The notes beneath the pieces were generated by a model, which saw only the letters and a program-made list of their open reading frames with translations, was not told where the DNA came from and did not search any database. A stretch of DNA of 64,000 nt from Xiphophorus maculatus (taxonomy: Eukaryota > Chordata > Actinopteri > Cyprinodontiformes > Poeciliidae): assembly GCF_002775205.1 (NCBI RefSeq), contig NC_036450.1:26810288-26874287 (forward strand), written 5' to 3'. Positions 20,963 through 57,200 of this stretch are shown one piece after another. Position numbers and translations under genes: made by a program. Position 1 is the first letter of the stretch, and each line of letters opens with the position of its first letter.

Positions 20963-23290
20963 ATGGAGAATGAGGCACAGACTCAAAGTCTAACAGAGAT
21001 ACTGCACACATCAAAGCTGATAGACAGACGTTCACATGAACTACATGTCAGTGTGAAAGGAGTCATGGACGGACCAGAGGAGTGCAACAGAGCCGTGTTG
21101 GTGTCTGTAGCAACCTTTGACCCTGGGGTTCCCTTAGAAAAGAGGTCTGGGGCCAACCATGATGCTAAGAAGCTTCACCGCATCCTCACTAAACTGGGCT
21201 TCAAGGTGGAACTTCACATGGACCCGAGCAGCAAGGAAATCTACAACCTGTTCTCTGAAGGTAACAGATCAATGTCAACTTCTGAGCTGTCAGATTCATT
21301 CATTCATTCATCTCCAGAAGGATTCTTTTAACTCTGGAGAGAGCAAATGGGCGCTCTTTGTTTTTCTTCTTATTTGGATCCATGTTAATTTTTTACTGTA
21401 ACAAGAAAAAGGATGTCATCAGATTTTATTAGACCAATACCAAAACTCACAGACAGTTATCCTGAAGGACCTTACAAACCGTTTCAGTTTCAATTATCCA
21501 TTGACTGATGATTCCCATGACAGGATCTCCAAAATGAGCTAAAAATGTCTTGTATTGTGTTAGCAAGTGGAATTCTAATTTTTTCTAAGCTGCTTATATA
21601 GAAAATGAAATGTATTGATGAAGCTGTCTGAGCCATGGAGAACGACCACTCTGCTTGGTTCCATCCCTTCAAAGGTCAGCTAGAGCTGAACTTAAAGGTT
21701 CCGAAGCTCAAAGCTCCACATATTCTGGAAAAAGCTTTGCATTAGTGAGCTCCAGTCTAAAATAACTGAACCATCAGGTCTGTGAAATGTGTTGATCTGT
21801 CGGTTTTCCATTAAACCTTCTTAACGTCATATCTAATAGCCTCAGCAGTAAAAAGGAGGTTTCCACAGATTATTTAGAATGTTTTAATCAAAGTCTTCTT
21901 TTTTGCAACTTATTGAAAAAAATCAAACCAGACAAAAACTTCAGGACTAATGTATAACATGTCACCTATCACAGCTGAATCAGAGAATATTTGATTTTGA
22001 TGAGCGATTAAAAAACAAATAAACAATAATAATACATTATTGAAAAGCAAGTTTTCCAGTTGGGATTATGTAACACTGAATCAGAAAATTAAGTATCATT
22101 AGACACATATCATCTAGACAGAGGAAAGCCTCAGTGTTCATGCTGCATTTATTGCTTTTTTATCACTAATAGATAAAAGTTTATGCTAAAATGACTGATT
22201 GAGATAAATGAAAGAGGAGTGTAGGAACACCTGGTGCCTGTTTCTCTGTCAACACTCCCATGATTAAACACAGTTCAATTACTGTTATACTGAAAGGTGC
22301 ATTGACTGCACACATTCCTAATATTTTTAACATTGTGTACAATCACATGATGCTTGTTGCTTAACCTACTCCCTTAGTCACTGACAGTAATGTCTGTAAT
22401 GTTGGGTGTTTGCGTCGCCTCAGAAAGCAGGCGGCCTGTGAAGGACTGCTTCCTGGCTGTCCTGTCGTCTCACGGGGAGGAGGGCTGCGTGTTCGGATCA
22501 GATGGGAAACCTGTCCGACTGTCTCGTGTCTTCACGTACTTTGATAATGAATGCATGGAGAAAAAGACCAAACTGTTCCTCATACAGGTATGCCTTTATT
22601 CTTAGTGACACACAAACAGCACAACAGTGACGATTTCATTTGAAAACAAATTACAGAAGACTTCAACTTTTCTCACACTGATGTTTTCTCGGTTGGTTTG
22701 ATGCATCTCCATTCCACCCTTGCAGGCGTGCCGAGGAGGCGCTCTAGATGATGGAGTGGAGGTTGATTCATCAGTCAGCAGATTCCCACCCTACCTTTCT
22801 GTTCCCATGGATACGGCTGTGATGTTTGCGACATCACCAGGTGAATAACCAGTTAGACTGGCAACTTAAAGAAGCAACTTAGAAACACCAGTGATGTCTA
22901 TTAAAAGTGAAATCTGACATAAATTGTACATAAACATAAATAAATCAGTTTATAAATCTTTTGTCTTTTCCATCAGGTTATGGTGCGTTCATGAACCTCA
23001 CTGGATCAGTCTTCCTGCAGTCGTTCTGCTCATTATTGGAAGAGGAGGGTCACTCTAACCTGGAGCTGACTCGGCTGATGACCCGACTCTCTCACAGGGT
23101 TGCCTACACCTTCGAGGCCAAAGGGAGGAAGTATGATGGGAAGAAAGAGATGCCATGCTTGCTGACACGACTGACCAGAGATGTGTTCCCGTTTGCAGAA
23201 ACGGAGAAAGACAGGAATGGGGAAAGGATGTCTGCCACATCATTGGTTGTTTCACAGAATGTTAGACAACGGATTGTTTCACTAAGTTAG
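20963..23290 (+). CDS. Caspase-3/7-like executioner caspase, 4 coding exons, complete, altered S1 pocket
   Basis: Cysteine protease of the C14 family with a short prodomain and no CARD or DED. Coding exons: 20963-21260, 22424-22587, 22726-22840, 22977-23290; 891 nt, 296 aa plus TAG, phases consistent. A TGA immediately precedes the ATG in frame, which fixes the start of this exon's frame. The catalytic His116 lies in SSHGEEG (codon 22471-22473) and Cys156 in QACRGG (22729-22731). Arg61 in KRSGANHD matches caspase-3 Arg64. A VEVD/S site (Asp168) sits where caspase-3 is cleaved between large and small subunits. Oddity: the caspase-3 SWRN segment that supplies S1 Arg207 reads AFMN here, giving Met198. 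The small subunit is in a single last exon. Substitutions throughout place it outside ordinary caspase-3 or -7; a fish-specific paralogue such as caspase-17 is possible but I cannot decide. Confidence 0.9.
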
Positions 23291-23508
23291 GAAGCAGTTC
23301 CCCCGCCTGCTGACTCGGCACATATGAAGACTGGCATGATCAGGAACATCACAAACTAATGACGACAGATAAAGTGGGAACCGTGTAACTGTTATTTCTG
23401 TAGAAATATATATTGGTAAAGAAAACATTGAGGTTTTTTTGCTCATGTACATACATATTATATATTTAATCATGAGAAAGTTATTTAGTTGTAATATACT
23501 TATTGGTC

Positions 23509-23514
23509 ATTAAA
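23509..23514 (+). promoter_or_regulatory. Probable polyadenylation signal of the caspase gene
   Basis: ATTAAA, the commonest variant hexamer, lies about 220 bp after the caspase stop codon. It is followed by AT-rich and then T-rich sequence. It is a plausible 3' end but is not proven. Confidence 0.4.
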
Positions 23515-26500
23515 GTAAAATGTAAAAACTTCTATTTTTCAGTTTCTTTTCTTACTCACTGCCTTTTCTAAATGAAAACAAGAACAACTACAAAGACACA
23601 TTGCATGGAATCTGTGAAAGAATGCTAACAGTAAAATGGTCCGGTCTCTGCCAGGTTGATAATCCAGGCTGGACACAAAGATGCACGTTAACATTACTGG
23701 ACATTCAACCAAAAAATCTTAGCCTGATTTTGTCTGAGTAACAGTGAGTGTAGCGGTCCTGTCTGGTGCTCAAATGTCCTATAGCAGCAAATGCAACACC
23801 ATGAAAAGGCCTCACTGTCTTGATTAGGATAATGAGTTTCACCTGTTGGTGTGATGATGTCATTATTCAGTAAACATAAAATTATGAAGAAGTAAACATT
23901 TGTTTTTCTGCCCCTGGAAATGATTTGTTACACAGCACATTACAAAAAAAGTCTCTTTGTTGATATGATTTTAAAATAATCTCCCGAAATGTCAAAGGGT
24001 TCAATAATGTTGTAAAAAGATAAAAAGTTAATTCTTGAAAAAGCAAAAATCCTAAAACGTTTTACTATTGGAAACTCATCAAAATGATTTGCAACATCTA
24101 AAGCTAAAGAGCAGTTGGTCTGGCCAAGTTTTCTATTCTTCTTGGAGCTCATACAGTTAAGGTGTGGTCATCCTAAATCAATGTCATATTCCATTAACCA
24201 GAGAATTAAAGTGTACAAAACCCTGCAGGATTCTTTCCGTGGGTCATTAACTTGTAGAATTTATTCTTATTGGACGAGTCTATGGATCAAACTCTTTTTT
24301 TCTCCAATCTTTTCTCTACTGTCTCGTCCAAACCCTCTCCACACTGAACTATATGATATTGGGGGGCTGAAGACTGACAAACCTCCATCAGAGTCTGATT
24401 TATCTCAGAAAAGCCCCAAATTGAAAGAGTTTTGTTATTTAAGAGCAGTTCAGCCTGCTGGCAGAGATTTCAAATGACCAGCAGCGTTTAGTGTCTGTTA
24501 TTTATTTTTTACCAAGGTTACATAAAAGAGGCTTCACAGCACAATTTGTCAGCAGAGGTCTGGGAAACTTCCGTCCATTTCAGGTAAAATCATGAGTGAG
24601 CTGCATTGTTGCTCTTCAGAATGTTGATAATGATAAACCTAGAACCTAGAGGAGAACAGGATGCCCGTCTGTGTGTGGTGCCTCCTGGCATCTCCCAGTC
24701 CTTCCTAAGGTCCAACAGAGTAAAAATACAATCAGCTCAGAGAAATCTGACTGCAGCTGCAACAGGAAGAGGGAATCCATTTTTAACGTTATCCAAAGTG
24801 TTAGAGAGATGGTATTTTCTAAAATTCTGTTAACAGTGCCTATGTTCATCAGAAAATCAGAAGGAAGTCAGAAGAAATGTTACAGTCACAGAGGTGGAAC
24901 TGCAAATCGCCATTATTCTTAAAAGAAGGAAAAGACCTGGTGGATTTTCCCCTGAGGAGTCACCTTCTCTTTAAAAATAAGTCTCTCTTTTTAAGACTAT
25001 CCAACATTCAAAGTTTTTTTCACATCTCTATTTGACAGAATAGATTGACATTAGAAAAATTTGGCACACACACGTTATGTATAAAGTCCCAATACCAGTT
25101 TCTTTCCAGACCAAGTACACTTACTTCATTTAGGTACTTTCCCAATCAGAGTAATTATACAAAGTAGTCAGCTAACTGGCACTTACCTCACGCAACAGCT
25201 TTAGAAAACTAATTTATTTCATTTAGAACAGGGTGGCTTGTCTTCTTTTTCAGCCCTTAATCCCTCTGATTGTTTTAACAAATCATAAATGCAGCATGTA
25301 ATAAAGAGAGTTTAATCTTTAAATGTTTTATCACATTACTCATTTAAAGATACATGTTTTGCTAGAATTTAGATCTGCAGCAAAAGTCCGACCCAAAATT
25401 CAGGCTGTGTCAAAATTTCTCTCTTGATGTTTCGGTCAGGATTGGACTTCTGTGGCGCATTTAATATTCCTGCAATACATACAAAGAGCAATCCAAAATG
25501 CATGATAAAGTTCCGTTTGTCTAAATAGAGGAGCAGGTTGCATGTTGAGGAGTGGAACAAAAAGAGGTGAAGATGATCATTAGTCTATAACAGGTGCAGC
25601 ACATCAGTTAAAAACAGGAAAAGTGACACTGCTTAATGGAGGTCTAAACACTAAAACAGTACAAGCTTAAAATAATAGGTTTAATGAGTAAAAATATATT
25701 AAATGGGTGTACTTACTTTTTATGATTGTAGAACAAGAACTGTAATGTGGGGAAAATATATTAATTAATTACTGAATGTCTGCTGACTTCTGGGAAATGG
25801 AGTGCTCAAAGTCCATTAGATATGAAATCCTTAACCTTATAAGTGAAAGTGATAGAAAAAAAACTTAATACCCAGAGCAATTTAGGTTTACTCTGGTCAA
25901 AGGTGTTTCTCCTGAATGTGCAGACCTGAACCCAGATAGAGACAGCTGCTGTGGTTTCAGATGGTGATGTATTTATGTGGCAACAACCTGAAACTTCAAA
26001 AAGAAACGTCTAGAGCCACAGCTCTGAAGTCAGTGAGGATTCCTGGGTTTCTTGTGGATTGTTTTTTAGTCATGACTTCACTGACATTTTTGAGTAGGGA
26101 CGGAACACATCCAGACTGGAGGGACTGGTTGGTTGTAGAGGTGATCAGTGGAGCGATACTGGAACGTGTGCCTTAACCAGGGCAGTGGAAAAGGGGTCGA
26201 GTTCACACCTGGTGGACTTCATTCTCCTAATGATCTCCAGGATCTCTGGATGATGGAGGGGAAGGAAGGAAGTGGCTGTGAGATTCCAGACTGGCTCAGC
26301 CCAGATGTTAGCTGAGCAGAAGAAGAGTTGATTTTATCTCCAAGAGTCCAGGAATCTATCACACTGATCGTCTGTTGAATGGGAAGATGACGCAGCACGT
26401 GGTCCAAGATGATGATGACGAATTTTGCCTCTGAACCATGTTGGAGAAATGCAGCAGCCAAACATCTTTCAGAGATTCTGTCGTTCTTTCATGAAGAACC

Positions 26501-28687
26501 ACACAGGCTTTATAGAAGGCCCTATCTGGCTCTATGCAAAGTCCAACAACTGGAAAGAAATTGAAGAATTCTAAAACTGAATATTTGAATATTAAGTTTT
26601 TTCCACATCCACATTAGCTACTCAACCTATTTCAAGATATTTAGTAGCATTATCTATATAGATAATACAACTTGTATAGATGTTCAGTAGGAAAAGAAAC
26701 AATTTTGAGCCAGGTTTCTAAAACTCTCCTAAATATATGACTAATGTTGTTTTGTAGCTCCGATTGATTCTACCACATAAGAATTCTTTATTTTTTTACT
26801 TTTTGGGAGGATTCCAGGAAATATTGAGGGAAAGTCTTGATTTTAGGTTCCTGAGGAAGAAGTGATCTTCTGATTACCATTCTGAGTGCCAGCATTTCAT
26901 TCATTTCAAGCTTCACCTGCTCATCAAGCACGTCCCTGGCCTCATTCCACCCAACCATGGCATCATCCATCTGAACTGGCTCTCCTCTCGTCTGGAGCCA
27001 AACCAAATCAGTCATGGTACGCTGTGAACACGCATTTATTTCCGCCTACTTCCTTGTATGGACTCTGCTGCTGAGTTGTTTGAATTACGTAAGTGTCTCT
27101 TTCCTTCAGTGTGCTCAGACAAACAAGAAACACCAGACATTTTACACAACAGCATGAGTCGCTCCTTAACCTGTAAACAAGAATTTATTTATGGTCTGTC
27201 AGGAAATGGGTCGGTGCTGTAAGGTGTTTACTGCTTACAGATCTCTTGTGATTTTCCTTAATTTGTCTCACTTAAAGTTAGGCTAAACAAATGTTAACTT
27301 TGGGATAAAGCTAACATGAACAAATAAATAAAAACACCCAAAGCCACCAGGTTCTGTGGGAAAAATTAATTTCCTCCTAAACTAGTTGTCCCACTCTGGA
27401 CATCAAATTTGATAATTGCCCATTTATCTTTAACATCACCCTAAGCCAGAGATTTTGGCCCACTCCGTTTTATAGCAACGTTTTAAGGTTTTTCAATGTG
27501 TGTGTGTGTGTGTTAAATGTCATACTAAAATACATGTATTGAATTTAAGTCTAAACTTTTACTAGGCCACTCAGATTTTTCTCTTTGGAGTCAGAGTGTC
27601 TCCGATGGGGAAAACTGAATGCTAGGACTTTTGTAAACAAAAAGTGCAAGCTAGCAACAAAAACACAACAGCTTTTGTCTGGCCTGCTCCTCCTTACTGG
27701 GCTACAGTCTGGTATGAGGTCATGCACCTGGCTAGTAATGGAGGTCAAAGTTCACTCCCCCTTGCGCTACGGAAACGTATAGGGTAGGGTTGAGTTGAGA
27801 CCGATGCTCCGGAGTGAAAACCTTCGTCATCCAGTCTCTTTGGCAGAGACAAAGAAAACAAAGAAACATGCACATGAAAATTGTTAAGCCCATTTTAAAG
27901 AATCATATGACTGATTTATTTATATATTTATTGTGACAGGATTAACCACGTCCTGATTTAATTAACAGACTGGAAATAGACAACAGTTTGTCTCCATGGA
28001 AACTAGATCTTTACAGATGCTATATAGAGGCCTGCAGTTGAAGCTGGTGGCAGAAGAAGCAGAAGTTTGGGTATAACACTTAAGATTCAGGTTCATAGTT
28101 AGCATGCTCTACCAGTGGACTCTTAGGTTCTCTCTGGGTACTCCAGTTTCCTCCTCAATCCAAAAAGTGTTAGGTTCATCGTTGCTTTAATATCTCAATG
28201 GTTGTTCATCCAGTCTGTTTTGCTCTGACAGACTCCCCTCTCACAAAGTCATCGTTCCTCTTTTAGTCAGTCAGGATTACCAAAATGAAGTGATTTTTTA
28301 TTGGCTAAATGCCAAAATAATGAGAGCCTGTTTGTATTCTGTGTGAATTTATTTGTAGCTGCATAAAGAACCATCAACTAGCTTAACATGAAGAACTACA
28401 AAACGAAAAAAAGCTTTTCTGAAACAAACTCTTGTGCCAAACCTCACCTTCACATAAAAACTGTTTCCTCCTAGTAAGAAAGTAGAAAAAGTGAAATAGT
28501 CAAAAATACAGATTTTAGATGCAGTCAAATATTGACCAAATATGTCCTTTTCATACTGGTATAAAATATGACAAGTCTATAAAAAGTTAAAAAAAAGAAA
28601 AAAAAAGAGCTTATTTACAGCATGTAGAAAGAGGCACGTTTCATGTTTTAGATCCTCAGAGCTGATTGGCTGTTCAGAGGAGACGAC
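23515..28687. other. Gene-poor interval downstream of the caspase and tcf7l1
   Basis: The caspase (plus) and tcf7l1 (minus) are transcribed toward each other and end on either side of this 5 kb. The part next to 28687 should be the tcf7l1 3' UTR; minus-strand AATAAA hexamers near 27915-27930 could serve as its polyadenylation signals. Open frames of 60-120 codons occur (for example 24115-24477 plus and 26788-27015 minus), but I recognise no protein family in them and they lack convincing splice context. Confidence 0.5.
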
Positions 28688-50874
<22,187 letters not shown>

Positions 50875-52249
50875 GTTGGGACGTTAGCCGCGGAGGCTAA
50901 TGGTGGAGACTGAACTAGACCCGAGTTGGTTTAAACAAAATGCGACCCTGGAAAAGCTCACACAGAGCATTTAGCTCACGTTAGCGGCGTGCCGAACAGC
51001 CCAGAGCCTTCGTTTGAGTACAATTAGGCCTATTATGTTTCTCACCTCTATCAGGAGATATTGAAACAATCCTAAAAGTCTCGAGCAAGTTAGCTAGCTA
51101 CCTGCGGCGTTCACGGACCCTTCAGTTCCTGGCGTCGAATTCCTGAGATGTGGAAGTCTCTCTCTCGTCTTTTCCACTTGGAAAACCGTACATATAAAAC
51201 ACAGCTCTCATAAGAAATGGAAAAAAAATCATAAAAGCCACTCATAACACACTCAGAAGCCCTGACATTGTAAGACCGAGTCCAGTCCTAAAAGTTTACG
51301 TCCACTTCTGCTGCACGGTTACTTTACTGGAAAAAGTCGAGGCTCCTTCTGATTCAATCCCCGCATCTGTAGTCCGATTTGGAAAAAGCATAATCCCCAA
51401 AACAGTTATTTAATCCGCGTTTATTCCAGTACAGATTGCTGGATCTAAGGGTGCAGAGGCGTGGGAACAGCCAGCCTGGTTGGCGTCTCAAAAGTGGAGT
51501 GGAAGTGGAAGGAAAAGACTGCGGAGTGGAGCTGCTGTCGGATCAGAGCGCGCGTGGGGAGGGAAAAAGTGTAGGGGTGGGGGGTACTGATCTGAGAACA
51601 GCACAGCGAAGGATCCACGGCTTCACGTGCTGAGGAACAGATCACTAAGCTGATCCCACATCAGGGCCAACAGGTTGGTACTGTTTGTTTGCGAAGGAGG
51701 CAAAGAAAGGAGGAGAGGAGGAGTTTAGATGGAAAAAAAATGTCCTTTCGAGTTTAAAGCAGCAGTTACACATTTTCTGACCTTATGACCTACGTGACTA
51801 TGAATGTGTCATGTTGCCAGCAGGTGCAACTACACACACTACGGCCTCTTAAACCTATATAATGGGGTATAACACTAAGAAAGTAGCCTGAAGTAACACC
51901 AAGCAGGACTCAGGTCGCTACAGTAAATGCAGGCTTGTTTCTTTAAGTTTTCTAAAAGGAATACTGCAAAAATAAAAATAAATAAAAAAAAAAAAAACGT
52001 ATATTTTAGTTCAGAAAAACAATGTTCTGAGAGAACAACAGAGCAGATTTTGAACAGGAACAAGAATAGGCAACTTTGCACTCATGGAATTTGTAAAGAC
52101 AACTACTACAGATAATGCAGAATATGCTTAAGGTAGATCTGATCTGAGAGAAGTTGTTGATTTTCAAATATGATAAAGGAAAAAACAAGGCTATAATAGG
52201 AGAGGTGTAGCATTATACTTGCACTATATTAGTAAAGAGCTTACTACAG

Positions 52250-52520
52250 AATTACAGGACATTTCAATAAAATCGTTTGTATTCATAGAGGCCAAATATG
52301 GGGTTCCCCAAGGTACAGTGCTGGGACCAGTGATGTTTCTTTTGCATATTATTGATATTTGTAAAATTTCCATAATTTATGTTTGCACATACCGCTGAAG
52401 TATTTTGTCATGGAAATGACTCAATTCATCTATTGCAGACAATGGGAGAAGATTTACATTTTAAAAACTGGTTAATGTTAAGACTATATGATCTCAGATT
52501 AACACATTTATATTGTTTGG
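52250..52520 (+). mobile_element. Non-LTR reverse-transcriptase fragment (CR1/Jockey-like)
   Basis: One frame reads KYGVPQGTVLGPVMFLLHII (52300-52355), matching the RT block GVPQGSVLGPLLF. After a frame change, FAHTAEVFCHGND stands at the FADD position, but the catalytic aspartates are lost, and later NTFILFGN resembles the TKFILFGN block. Frameshifts and lost aspartates show a dead fragment. The exact clade is uncertain. Confidence 0.65.
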
Positions 52521-54004
52521 TAATTTACAGCTAAACTTTTGTATGTCTGAATGAATATGTAGGAAATGTAAATAAAGGTAAATGTAGAGCTATGTTTAAC
52601 TGTAGAGTAAGGCCAAATGAGATCATTCATGAGGTGCAGGGGAGTGTATGCTCATAATTCCTGAAAGGCAGGAAGTGAAAAGAAACAAAATATTTTCAAA
52701 TCAAAACTTCCTTTACATCATCAGGCACAAGGCTGGAGCTCCCTCACCCAGGGTAAACCCTCGCTCAGTCAGCAAAGACCTTTTACTGAAGATCTGTAGA
52801 AAAAATTCTACAAGAATGTGGAACTAGAAATTTTCAAACTCCAGGACTTATGGGAGGTTGGTAGTATGGACGCTAGGCTCTATGTCTTCAAAGGAAAGAT
52901 TTTTAAAAAGTTTCAACATTACTTCTTAGTTTATACTGACATTTTTCCACAGCTGCCACATTTTTTGATCAAAATGAGACATATCAGCCCATCCTGCTGC
53001 CCATATCTGAGAGCTGTCTCACTGTGAAGGTGCAACATGCAGCAAGACGCACAAATTTGTCCTGCTGCAGGACAAAGAGCACATAAACATAGCCTTTACT
53101 GGTCCCACTCACAATTCAATCGGGGCCTCATGCAGAGAGCAGCCTGGCGGCAATTAGGATGCATTACCTCGTAACCCACCCTCTGTGTTTCTTTGTTAGC
53201 TCCCTTCTCTTCCTGAACATTCTCCTGTTTGCTCTTTGTGCAGCTCAGCTTCTCACAGATTACATTTCAAAATGAGGTCACAGTTTTCTGCCAGTTATAG
53301 TTTACATTTTATTATTAAAATGAGAAGATCTTAAAAAGTTGAGCTTTTTAAGATTTAGTATGATGATTATGATTATTTTCCCCTTTTCTATTGAAATTAG
53401 AAATGGAAACTACTCTGGTATAAAAAAAACAACCCTAAAATTAAATACAAACAAAATGGAGTTTCCTGAAAAATAACAAGCATATGGTTAAAAGTGGTCT
53501 AACGTACAACGAGGACATCTTCATTACAAAAAACATAATTGGAAACTGAAAACAATAGGATGTTCTGGGTAGATTTAACCTTAATTTATGGTCCAATACT
53601 TTGCTTAAAAATATTGATATAAAGTCAGAGGACCTACAGGACCCAAGCAGTTGATTGGTTAACTAAGTGGTGTTCAGAGTGGGTTCTTATTGGTTGGTGT
53701 CCTGAATGGTTTAGATGCTGTCCACCCTTGACAACATAAAGGGTGAAACAGTCACATTTCATTATGAATGTTACCATATCCATAAAACCAGATTTTCCAA
53801 CAATGAAACATGTCACTTTCTTTAATGTCTAAATAAGTAGAAATGTTACATTTAATAGAATTCTGACTAGAATTCCTCTAGAGCAGTGTTCCCTGAGGAT
53901 CGGGATTTAGAAAGACTGTTTTAAATAGATGTAATCTTTTACAACTCTTTACTTTTGGTAGTTCCTTATTTGAAGTAAGTCAAGGTGGGTAAGTGATGTA
54001 CTTG

Positions 54005-54262
54005 TAGAATGCTTTATGTAATCCAGATGACTCTGAAGCGCTTCATACTACATTCAGTCATTCATTCACACACTGATGGTGGTGAGCCACACTGTAGCCT
54101 CAGCTGCCCAGGGGCACACTGACAGAGGCAACGCAGCACCACCGGACCCTCTGACCACCACCAGCAGACCAGGCAAAAACACAACAATGAGTGGGGCGTT
54201 TGAACCAGCAACCCACCGGTTACAGGCTGAACTCTACCTGCAGAGCCACCGTTACCCAGGGT
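54005..54262 (-). mobile_element. tRNA-derived SINE, minus strand
   Basis: On the minus strand a tRNA-like head (GGTGGCTCTGCAGGTAGAG ... B box GGTTCAAAC) is followed by a body ending in GAATGAATGACTGAATGTAG then TATGAAGCGCTTCAGAGTC. The 'GTGTGAATGAATGA...AAGCGCTTTGAG' tail is typical of widespread fish SINEs. I did not identify a target duplication, so the limits are approximate. Confidence 0.55.
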
Positions 54263-57200
54263 AGGACGACAGGATGGGTATAAATGGCAATGATGTTGGT
54301 GTAGGGGGTGGAGGGTCACCTGGTGCACAGATGAGCTCACATTTGATGGTGATGACAGGCCAATATTCAGGGAAGCAAAGCTCTGATCAAAAGTCCTCCA
54401 AACCTTGTAGTGGGCGTTTTGAACCAGAAGATGATGGAGCTGAAAACCTCTGGAGAAGTCATGTTGTTCTGCTTGTTATTCTATACATTTGTTTGGTCCT
54501 TCTGGTTTCTATTCAGAAATTTTATCTCTCCATCTGAACACACACAGACCAAACAGAGTTTCCCCCCTTTTGTCTGAAACGAAGAGGTCATTCTTGTCGC
54601 CTCTTGTCTGAGGTTGCAACGGAGCAGACATGCACTGGCCACCCCATGCCTCTTCCCCGTCTCCCCCAGGGTAACGGATCTTCACAGACTGGAGCTCTGC
54701 CAAACACTGAAGCCTTTTTATAATCCTCTCCTGCCGATACACACAGCTGCTGGTGTGTGTGCAGCACTGGAGCACAATGGTTGTTTCAGTGTGTGCAAAG
54801 TTTTTTTCCTCCAGCCTGTCTGACAGGGCTGCAGAGACCCGTGAGGAATGAGATGGAATTCTGGCGTTACACAAGCCGAACCCTCTAAATCAACCGTGAA
54901 CGTTCGCAGGTCTCAGGTCCATAACCCCCTTTTCCTGCTCCTAATGGTGGAAGTGAAACTGGAGACCCAGGGTGTAGTCATGAGTCCAGATGTGCTAATT
55001 CTCCCTCTCTTAGCATTTCATACTTGTTGGCTGAGTGGAAAACAAAGAGCACTTCTGAGTTTGGGGTAAAGAGGTGGTGCAGCAGAAACTCTGAATGAAG
55101 CTACTGTCTGTGGAAACAATTAGATTGGAAGTGAAGTCAGAGGAAATTACTACTGATAAAACTGCTTTTTATTTGTGAAGGAACTGTGTTTTTATTCAAC
55201 ACAGGCAGGACTGGGAGGGAATTCTGACATTCAGCCATGGAGGAACAGAAAACAAATCACAAAAGCATATTGTAAAGAGAAAGCATTCTGGATGGGGGTT
55301 CTTACAGCCTGTTAGAATCAGCAGAACTTCTCCATAAGTGTCTTTGAGTGTCTGAAAAAACGCTATAAAATTTGGCTGTTAGGATTTATTATAAGATTTT
55401 TCCAGTGGCTTGTCTTCTTTCCACAGTCCTGGTAAGAGGTCTTGCCTGAGTTGGTCCTTGCAATCTCCATCTGCTGCTTTCAGTCGTTTGCTTGGATGTT
55501 TGACCAGCTTTGGTCAATACTTACTGCAATTCTCCATTTTACTATCAGTGCATATTTTGGTTTTGCACAGGTCAAAAGAGACGAGCTATGTTCCTTATTA
55601 CTTTTCATTTAGCTGTAAGCACAACCTCAGCTCCACATTATTAAATCAAGCCAGAATGTTCTAGCTGAATGTGAAAGAAGTTATGTTCACCTCAAGATTC
55701 CATAGCTTCTGAAAACCAGCATGAGAAGTGAGAGCTTGCAGCCAGCAGCCTGTTGCAGTGTTGTAGAGGAATTCTGAGCCAGTTCATTGAGGATCTCTCA
55801 TGCAGCGGGCTTCCTTCCACTGGTCCTGCATTCTGGATTCCTATTTACTGAGTAGAGAAAATTGATATGATAAAACCTGGTCAGATAGTTTCATGTGTCG
55901 CTGTTCAGCCAAGGCCACATTCATTTCCTCTAAACCTTCTGAAGCCGTTCCTGGTTCCTGGTGGGGGTTTAAGCAGCAGCTTTTTTTTTTTTTTACATTT
56001 GTGAAGAAAACTGTGGCTGGATGTAAATAACATGACCCAGCAGTGAGATCATGGACAGCTGTAATGAAAGTTTGCTGCTGGAGGAAGACAGCTGGTGGAC
56101 CAGCACCTGGAGCTGAGCAACACCCCCCCCGGCCGGTCATGGCCTCTAACTCTGGGATTGATTTTTCTCTTCCAGATCTACGGATCACTACAGAATCTGT
56201 GCAGTTGAAAGCTGACGTCAGACGATGCTGCAAATGGCTGGACTGTTTCCACTGTGGTGATGCTGATGCCAGAGCCAGGGAAAACAGATCTTCGTTACCA
56301 ACAGCAACGAGTTTCATTTTGATGTTATGTTGTCAGGCAACAAGTTTGGCTTTTCTAATTTACTGTCAGCTGCAGCTGTCGTTAAAGGAAATAACTCTAA
56401 AAGCTGTTTCACACTTTCATTAAAGACATGCTGATGCTCATCCAGTGAATCATCAAACACGTCTGCTCTGCCTGGTTGACTCAGCTGTTCACTCCTGCTT
56501 TGTGATTTCCTTAACTCACATTGAATTTCATGCAATGTCCTCCATTTTTGTCAATCCCTTTATACCAACGGGAAGAAAATCCCAATGGCCAGATTAAAAG
56601 GCAGAGTAACAGAGGTTTGTCCTGGTGAAGACTGCAGCTTGCTGATGCTTTTCAGAAACTCAAAAAGAGAAAAATTTCAGATCCTGCTGCGAAGGACAAG
56701 AAAGCAAATATACACAATTATCAAATGATGGAATCAATGTCCAGGATTTAAATTGCAGTAGAAGGCAGCTCTGGCATTAAGAGTTGCCACAGTTCAACTG
56801 GTTGGTATTTAATCAGTACCATGTGGTGCCGAAGAGAAGGTGCTTCTTTACAAAGTACTGAAGGAAACGTAACATTCACCTGAGCAATTTGTCCAAAAAT
56901 TGTTTATAAAGATCTTCAGTATAGAAGTAAATTAAATTAATTGTGCCCCACACCTTGGACCTGTTAGTCCACTTTCTGTTGAATTATTGTAATTGCAATC
57001 CTCCACCTTGCACCCCTCCCTTTTTTAATTCATAAATTAAAGTTTTAATGTTGACACCCTTTTTATCCAAGGCAGCTCTAGTTACAGAACCAGTCCCAAG
57101 ACTGTCCCTGCTGACCACTACAGGCTGCTGCCCTCTGCTAGATAAATGACGATAAAATGCAAAACAAAAAGGTCCAAATGTTCATTTACCTCTGTTAGTG

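Noticed and set aside
22391-22423. Upstream ATG in frame with caspase exon 2 (from 22390)
   Set aside because: It lies before a good acceptor AG at 22422-22423, and the phase fits exon 1 at 21260. The extra codons are intronic.
23055-23255. Minus-strand open frame over the caspase last exon
   Set aside because: It is a shadow of the caspase coding sequence.
24115-24477. 120-codon plus-strand open frame downstream of the caspase
   Set aside because: No recognisable family, AT-rich composition, and no convincing splice partners or conserved motifs. Most likely chance.
26788-27015. 75-codon minus-strand open frame with a Glu/Met-rich stretch
   Set aside because: It looks mildly protein-like, but I recognise no family and found no adjoining exon. 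Not called.
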